From the NCBI GenBank assembly GCA_020205615.1, contig CM035170.1:44021807-44085806 (forward strand): a DNA stretch of 64,000 nucleotides. Reading direction: 5' to 3'. Numbering within the stretch: position 1 is the first letter of the stretch; each line of letters begins with the position of its first letter. This document shows, in pieces, positions 56,861 through 64,000 of the stretch. Under the pieces are notes generated by a model. That model saw only the letters and a list, made by a program, of their open reading frames with translations, had not been told where the DNA came from and did not search any database. The DNA is from Panax quinquefolius. Taxonomy: Eukaryota; Streptophyta; Magnoliopsida; Apiales; Araliaceae. A program made the position numbers and the translations under genes.

Positions 56861-59727
56861 AGGTTCTCATGCTATATTCAAAAGCTAATCGCTTTGAGTC
56901 TTATCCCAGGCACAAACATTGTTCTAAACTTAGTTTAGTAGTAAGTAACTTGTTATATGGAGATGAGCTCACACGTTGGAAATATTGTGTATAGGTTAAA
57001 TGTGTATATACACCTGAAGCTGCTCAAATTGGTCCATGTTCTCGATTCTTACATCAACAAGACCAATCCTTGCATGCAGTCAATCTTGTAGTCTGAAGAC
57101 CAGACGAGAGAGAGCTCAAGAGACATTAATGACAAAGAGTCAAGCATCCACCGGCCTGAAAGATAAAAAGGCCATACATGCTAAGAAATGCTTATCAAGA
57201 GAAGAAAGAAGACCTTCTCAAACTTATGTCTGGCCAACCAGCAGCTGGGTGCAAACTTTGTAAACTGAAGGATGTCAAAGATTTAAAAATGCTGAGATTC
57301 TCTTGGCCTACATCTTCAAAATCATGACTAATTGATTGAAAGTCAACTAGAGCAACAAGCTGTCAGAAGCAAATGTGAAACTATACATATCAATGCCTAA
57401 ACTCAGTACATTAAAGATAAATGACTGTTAAGTAACTGACAAGGTACGGTTCCTCGCAATTATAAATGTGTACATCATAAATGCATCTTCTTATGAACTA
57501 GAACAGTATTCTGTCAAGAAGTCATAATCTACCTAAAAAGGTGAAGAGAGAAAGTACCCTGAGGATGAAAACTCAAATGCCTATAAACTTTCTCTCCATC
57601 CAAGTTTTAAGTTGAAGATGACATCTTGAAATAAATCTGAAATGGTCATAAGAGCATCACAGGCCAAAGTAATTCTATGTGGAGTAATCTTTGCTGGTAA
57701 GTTAGTATGTATGTACAAATCCGTGTTCTAAGGGTTTGATACCACACAGAGTATGATCAGTTCTACAAGAGTATCTTGATGATGTGTAGAAACTGATCAC
57801 CTCCATGAATCAACTAGATACTCTTAAATCGTAGAGTTGATTCTCACTCTAAGAACACTTAAATTCTGTGAATATAACCCAACAAATGATGAAACCATCA
57901 AAGAAAAAGGGTGTGTTATTAAAATGATGATTCTTACACACACTCACCAATCATGCATCTCAAAATGTATGATCTTAAGCTAGTTGTATGCATGAATATG
58001 ACTGTTGGTGATAAATGTGGTGATTATCCTAATATGAGGAACATGGGTTTAGAAAACTAACCTAGCAGGACCCATTTAATTGTGGATACCAAAAATAGAA
58101 ATATATTTAACCTGCAGGTACTTGGTCTGTCTGACCACACTAAGGAACGCTAAAGCAAAAGACTTCAGTCAAGAAGACTCAACCAGCAGAAGGCCAAGGA
58201 CTGTTCAGAGATGATTCTGATAAAATTCCTATATGTCCAAGCCTGTCCTTGAAGACCCGCTGAGCTAACCAGAATGGAGCTCACATGGCTGCTAATCTAT
58301 ATATGGAAGCAGGCCATTCAACCAAAGGTGAAAAGGGTCCTATATGCTTAAATCAAGCAAAGCATGCTATATGAGAAGAATCCTCAAGGGAGCTCACAAT
58401 AGAGGATCATTGAGCATCAGTCAAGAGGACTTCATTACGGAAGCAGAACTTCACACGCACAAGACTGTCAAAGAAGACTACTTTCGTAGTGCTGTCAAAA
58501 GCTCATAGAGTGATCAGTTCTGAAAATATCCATGCCTACGATACAAGGAGATATGCAGGGCTGCCTTCAAATGAGTCTAAAGTAAATAGAATCACATCTA
58601 TCTGGGAAGACAGCATCAATCATGGGGAACAGTGATCTGTTGAGAAACAACAACACTGAGATATACTGTGAAGAAATGTACCAGCTACAGAGTTTGAAAA
58701 CTTCGTGGCTGATGAACCAAATGAAGATCCATAGTCAGTTGGAACGTCTCAAAACGTACTACTGATAACCTATCAGCCACCCAAATCAAAATCGTGGAGT
58801 GCCTACGATCAAACATCTGATCGCAGTGTAGAAGCAGGAGGACACCACGATTATAGCAAATGCAATTGTCCAAAGTTGATAGAGGACTTCCCCACAAGAA
58901 AAGGTCAAATGAGATATCATTGAAAATCACTTCTAAAGTATTTCATCTGGAAAGCGCCTCAGGGACAAACCTAACCCTTAGCCCACTCTAAGAGGTTGGC
59001 CCTTCCTGAGCTACCTTAACCCAGAAGGAATATTTAGTAAAGTTCATCTCAAGGACCAAGTCAGTCAACGATCGTAGAGTCGAGGTTGAAGAGAACTCCA
59101 CGATCGCAGTGTAACCTCAGCGATCGTAGAAGACAACTCGACGATCGTAGTCCTACCAAAGGGTACTCCAGTTTACAAGGAGCTTGGAAAATGGGACAAT
59201 CGCTCAGCCATTCTAAATGAGGAGATAAGTTCGAATATATCAGTGATCAAGCTACGATGCATCAAAATGAGGATAAAAGTCAAAGCCATCCACTGTAGCA
59301 TCTCTCAAAAGTTGATCGTTGAGTCAACAAAGGAAAACATAGAGTCCATAACTGTCTTACCATGCTACTCTACGAATCAAAAGGTCAGCGGTCAAAGCCA
59401 CGTCCATTAAACGTCTACTCTTCTAAAAGGAAATATCTAACTGAAAAGTTATGGGGGGAGTTCTGACTCATTATTGGGCATCGTGCAAACCAATGGTCGG
59501 TTGACACATCACTGGTTATGCAGAGTTAGAAGGAACTGCCATAAAGATAAATTCAAATCTGTAAACAGTTATCAGAAGCTATCGAACCTTTCTCCTTCCC
59601 ATTTTCAAACCCTAAAATCCTCTCAAGAGCCAAAATAGGTTAACACTCTAGAGCCTTACCAAATCACAATCAGCCATCTCTTATAAACCTCTCTGATTCA
59701 AATACCCACATTCTTCGAGCTGCTCAA
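56861..59727 (+). other. Unrecognised 2.9-kb internal stretch of copia-like element
   Basis: Where gag-pol would be expected I find no RT, integrase or zinc-knuckle motif. Stops are frequent in all frames; the longest open piece is 57036-57263. The CGTAGAGT motif occurs at 57829 and 59073. A G-run ATGGGGGGAG at 59452 resembles a polypurine tract. It could be a collapsed gag-pol or the leader of a large non-autonomous element. Confidence 0.45.
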
Positions 59728-62340
59728 ATGGAAAACTGGCGAGTAATCACTGGCATTCAACTCGGAACCAAGTCATTTGAGAAATCCGAAAAGAAATTCA
59801 GAGACATTCTCGAGCTTGTAAAGAAAAAAGTGGATTCTCGAGAATGCCTTGAGGCTAGCACTTTCAGTATATGTTGACTGGTGAAAGAATTCTACTCAAA
59901 TGCTTCCATAAACTCCGGAACCCTCTCTACCAAGGTCAAAGGTCAGTTTTTAAAGCTGAAATCTTCTGACCTCAATCAATGCCTAGGTTTTCCTAACCAA
60001 GGACTGAAGAGCCTTGATGATGTCGATACGGAACAAGCAAAGGAGATCATGGGGTACCAAAGAAACCCTAGTCTGAAAGACATGAAGAAGAAGGAGTTTC
60101 CAGAAGAGTACGAATTCCTTGCTAAAATAGTAGGGAAATGCATACTGTGCAAGGACACTGCACATGACACGGTGCTTGATCAGTAGTTAAAGATAATGTC
60201 AGAAATAGTTCTAAAGAAACAGATTAACTTTGGAGTTATCCTGTTTGACCAACTCTCCAAGTGGGTAGAAAAGGCTGAGCTAAAGAAGTCTACAGAAAAA
60301 CCTCTGACAAAGGTGTTTCATGGAAGACTGCTGAGCATTGTAATGAAGAAGAAGCTAGGAGGAAGAATCAAGGATGATGAGGGAGAACCTTTGAATGTTC
60401 ACAAAGTAATGTCTCCACAACTATTTGTGAACTGGAAGAAAAACCCCAAGGAGAACAGAAGGCTGACAACTGGAAATAGTAGCAAGGCCTCTACAAAGAA
60501 GAGGAAGGCAGAAGAGGTAGAAAGATCTGAGTTTGATAACTCTGTACCAGCAGAAATCATACCAGCCAGAAAGAAATCCAGGGGTGTGAAGAAAACCAAA
60601 GCCCCATCAAGAAGTCTATCCACCAAAGACAAGGATGAAGAAGAAAAGGTCCTGCCTGCAGAAACCACCAAGAGGAGAAGTAACAGACTTCTTCAAGGGC
60701 TATCACAAAAGAAAGCTAAGGTGGTAAACAAACTAGCCTCAGTTTCTAAAGATATCACATCTGATGAAGAGGAGAACACAGAGTCAAAGAAACAAAGGGA
60801 ACCGACGATCTCAAGATTGAATCTTCACAGACCAAATCCAGCAATGAAGGTGAAGTTGGATTAATGAATGAAAATGCAGCTTCTACTGATAAAGAAGAAC
60901 ATGCCCCTGCCAGTGCTGAACCGCAAGGAAGTTTATCTATTGAACCAGAGGAGTCAGAGTCTGAAGAGGAAGAAGAGTCTAACTCTCCCATAGTTGAACC
61001 TCCAAGGAAAAGGAAGAGCTACAGACTACTTGCTCAATTTGCTTCCATAAAGAAAAGTGATCACTCCAATGATGTCATTGAACTGAGTGATGATGAATGT
61101 GTATCAAAGGATGAAAGTGCTGAAAATAGAATCCAGTGATGAAGAAGATGAATCAGAGAAAGATCTTGCTGAAGAAGGTTCTGAAAATGGAATGCAACAA
61201 GAAGGATTCACTGTTGGATATGATCAAGATGGTTCAGGCTCGGAAAAAGAAGAAATGGAGAATGATTCCAATTCTGAAAATCAAGAATCAGAGGAGCCAG
61301 AACTCTATCATGCCCTCTCTCAAGTAAAATTCACCAGGAGAATAGTGGTAGAAGTCTCGAATGAACCACCAGAAACACCTCCAGAAAGATGGGTGAATCA
61401 TAGAGATGAAGCAGCTCAAGGTGGTAAGAATGACTACCTTTGATATAGCTAAAAACTGGAATAACATGGAGCTAGATTGCACAACCATTCTCTATAATCC
61501 TGATGATTTGCTGATGAGATGGTTCTTCCAATCGATGCCATGGCTAAAGGCCCATACTGAAGGAGATGGAAGCTACCTCAGCTGGTGCTACTCTCACTTT
61601 CCAAGCACGGAGCTGGTAGCACAAAACTTCCCAAGGGTAAAGAGTTTTGTTACAAAGATGATCACAAACCAGCCTCACTTCAAAGTCTATCGATATGCTA
61701 GAAATCACTATATCCCCTACGATCGTAGAGTGGAATCTCAAGGAAGAAGGAACATGACAAAGAAGATGATCGTAGAGTCCGTTCACTCTACTAGTGATGG
61801 TGTTCAAGTTCAAAACCAGAAGTCTCCATCTGCTCAAGCACTACTGACAGACATTCCTTCATCCTCAACCAACGATTAGAACTCAACGATTCTTCAGATT
61901 CTCAAAACCTTTGAAAATCTGTCCAAGAATACGGATCGTAGAGTTCAATCTAATGCTCGACAGGAGGCTGCTCAACCAGATAATCAAGTATCTGTGGAGA
62001 AGGAGCTGATGAAAAATTCTAATCAACTGAGTGAGAAAATATCACTATTCAATAAAGAGTCACAGAAGCTGACAACAGCATGAGATATTTCATCTCAGAA
62101 CAAGCTTCAAGCTACTATGGCTGATGTATCTCTCAAACTCAAAGAGAGGGATAACATCTATCTGAAAGTCATGAATGATCAGAAGGTAGATGCTCTACGA
62201 GCACAGAAGGCCAATGAAGAGCAGATTCAAGCCTCTCTGACAAGATTGACGACATAAAGCAGTCCTTCTCAGTGCAACTTGAGCTAGGCCAACATGAACT
62301 CAAGTTTGAAGTTTCCAACTCCTCCTACCTGATGGAGTAG
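59728..62340 (+). pseudogene. Envelope-like / putative plant transposon protein, decayed
   Basis: One long reading frame broken by stops at 59875 and 60184 (both followed by continuation in the same frame) and by frameshifts near 60795, 61125 and 61425. It starts with ATG at 59728 (MENWRVITGIQLGTKSFEKS). The first third contains LVKEFYSNAS and a KGQFLKLKS stretch, resembling the conserved core of the 'putative plant transposon protein' domain found in envelope-like ORFs of SIRE and Athila elements. The middle (60460-61300) is low-complexity, alternating basic KKRK-type and acidic EESESEEEEE-type runs, with nuclear-localisation-like patches. The last part (61445-62240) is helical and coiled-coil-like. 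I saw no signal peptide or clear membrane span, so 'envelope' is a family label and not a shown function. I did not recognise it with certainty. Confidence 0.5.
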
Positions 62341-62755
62341 CTTATGTCCAATATGGAGCAGCTCTCCCAAATGATTAATGACAAAAATGGGGAGAAAAAG
62401 AGGCATAGAAAGAGGCACTCAAAGAAGAGCAAGAAGAGCAAAAGGATAGTAGAGAAGAAGTCAAAGAAGTAGCAATGGAAGAAGAAGGCGAGTCATCATC
62501 GAGGGGAGCCAAAAGGCGATGATCACATGATCGCATGATGCGAGGGGAGCATGTTCAGAACGAAGCTGAAAGGGAGCAAAGCAAAGACAGAAGATCATCA
62601 TTCCTTAAAAAGAAATGATGTACAAGGACTATGAAAGTAGAAAGATCAAGTATGTTAGGTTGATCTTATGATGTAATTGATAGGCTTATCTGATTGTCGA
62701 GCACTGCACCAGAAATCGGGGTCTGCCAAGAGAGTCAAGGAAAACTCAAGAGCTG
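62341..62755 (+). other. Purine-rich stretch after the envelope-like frame
   Basis: GAAGAA/AAGAAG-rich DNA (62390-62500) followed by two CGAGGGGAGC tracts (62501 and 62541) that could be polypurine tracts. No LTR start matching 55736-56846 follows, so the 3' end of the element is not seen. Confidence 0.45.
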
Positions 62756-64000
62756 TCGAGGCAAAATCGTAGTCTGCAAGATAGTAGATCTCGGAGTTCG
62801 TAGACTGCCAAGAGAAACGATGAAGGATCGTAATGTGTCGAGTAGAACTTCCTCAGGACCGAAGTCTTCTAAGGAAGTCATGTTCAGAATCATAGAGACA
62901 GCTTGCCTACAAGACAACCGAACCTCTGCTGAAGCCAAGTCAGAAACGTAGTCTACACTCAGAGTCGTAGAGTCTACTGATGACGAAGCCAATTCAAGGA
63001 TCGTAGATCACACTCTGACTTCGTAGAGTCTATTGATTACATGCAGAGATCGTAGTCGAGAAAGATCAGATGAAGATAACAAGCACAAGGCAGAAATCGT
63101 AGAGTGTCAAGATCTGATCTAGGAGTCGTAGTGTCTGCACAGCCGAAGCTGAATCGTAGAGTGTAGAACTACGACCTCAACAGATGTGCTCACAATGCCA
63201 AGGCAGAATCGTAGAGCAAATACGATTATTAACAAATGAGCATTCCCAGAATATCCAAAGGAATGAAGCCTCTCGGAGTCTGCAAGATAGTAGATCTCGG
63301 AGTTCGTGATACGCCAAGAGAAGCGATGAAGGATCGTAGTGTGTCGAGTAGAACTTCCTTAGGATTTGAAGTCTATTTGAGGAAGTCGTGTTCGAATCAT
63401 AGAGGCGACTTGCCTACAAGGCAATAGAACCTCTGCTGAAGCCAAGTCGGAAACATAGACTACACTCGAGTCGTGAGAGTCTCATCGATGAAGCCAAGTC
63501 AAGGATCGTAGATCACACTCTAAGTTAAGTGAGTCTATTGATTACATGCGAGAGATCGTGAGTCGAGAAAGATCAGATGAAGATAACAAGCACAAGGCAG
63601 AAATCGTAGAGTGTCAAGATCTGATCTAGGAGTCGTAGTGTCTGCACAGCCGAAGCTGAATCGTAGAGTGTAGAACTACGACCTCAACAGATGTGCTCAC
63701 AATGCCAAGGCAGAATCGTAGAGCAAATACGTTTATCAATAAATGAGCACTCCCAGAATATCCAAAGGAATGAAGCCTCTCGAAGTCTGCAAGATAGTAG
63801 ATCTCGGAGTTCGTAGACTGCCAGGAGAAACGATGAAGGATCGTAGTGTGTCGAGTAGAACTTCCTCAAGACCGAAGTCTGCTGAGGAAGTCATGTTCAG
63901 AATCATAGAGACAGCTTGCCTACAAGACGACCGAACCTCTGCTGAAGCCAAGTCAGAAACATAGACTACACTCAGAGTCGTAGAGTCTACTGATGCCGAA
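62756..64000 (+). repeat. 507-bp tandem repeat array, open at window end
   Basis: GATGAAGGATCGTA recurs with spacing 506 and 507 (near 62820, 63326 and 63833), and AAATCGTAGAGTGTCAAGAT recurs at 63094 and 63601. About 2.45 units are present, with high similarity. Each unit carries many copies of CGTAGAGT-like words. Short open frames here (for example 62694-62951) repeat with the unit and are not taken as genes. Confidence 0.93.

Noticed and set aside
62694..63964. Recurring 60-85 codon frames in the tandem array
   Set aside because: The same frame recurs with the 507-bp unit and is disrupted in the middle unit; explained by the repeat.
1..64000. tRNA, rRNA, bacterial or organellar genes
   Set aside because: No cloverleaf, rRNA core motif, operon-like spacing or organelle gene seen; the only tRNA-like words are retrotransposon primer-binding sites.

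Overview
This window looks like heterochromatic, transposon-packed nuclear DNA from a flowering plant. It has very high AT content, Ty3/gypsy chromovirus polyproteins, a CACTA (EnSpm/CMC) DNA transposon and a Ty1/copia-type LTR with an initiator-tRNA-Met primer site. I found no host gene, tRNA, rRNA or CRISPR array. Essentially all of the 64 kb can be assigned to nested or truncated mobile elements, and no coding region is intact. The species cannot be named from the sequence.

Layout, using family names A, B and C that I assigned here. Family A (minus strand) occupies 1-31209 with interruptions, and 52455-54203. It is a non-autonomous gypsy-type element with a zinc-knuckle gag but no pol, and it has very long LTRs (about 5.1 kb net). 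Bases 1-31209 read LTR - internal - LTR - internal, as if two copies share one LTR. That shared LTR (2870-16020) contains an 8.0-kb CACTA transposon (7056-15077, target duplication ATA) carrying a decayed TNP2 transposase. The second gag copy is split at 16493/30124 by a minus-strand solo LTR of family B, subtype B2 (target duplication AAAAC). That solo LTR is split in turn by a complete plus-strand B1 element at 17335-27503 (target duplication ATAAA) with gag, protease, RT, RNase H, integrase and a chromodomain-like tail.

Family C (31210-41221, plus) is a second chromovirus. Its 5' LTR is 2.95 kb and its 3' LTR is cut short by a family B block (41222-52454, minus). This block is a chimera: its left LTR is B1, its right LTR is B2, pol is largely deleted, the LTR/leader junction shows microhomology, and its two flanks belong to different families. 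Its right LTR holds two further insertions (47926-49734 and about 50184-50927). A third family A copy (52455-54203) follows, then a B1 LTR fragment (54204-about 55728). The right end is a copia-like 5' LTR (about 55736-56846) with a primer site, an unrecognised stretch, a long decayed reading frame resembling the envelope-like/putative plant transposon proteins of such elements (59728-about 62340), and a 507-bp tandem repeat running off the window.

The insertion order can be read from the nesting: family A first, then B2 into A, then B1 into B2, with CACTA separately into an A LTR. Paralogous LTR copies differ mostly by small insertions or deletions and scrambles at CAG/CTG-type sites. That pattern may reflect consensus errors at methylated CHG sites, and it could account for many of the frameshifts. 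Family calls rest on visible motifs and gene order; no database search was possible.
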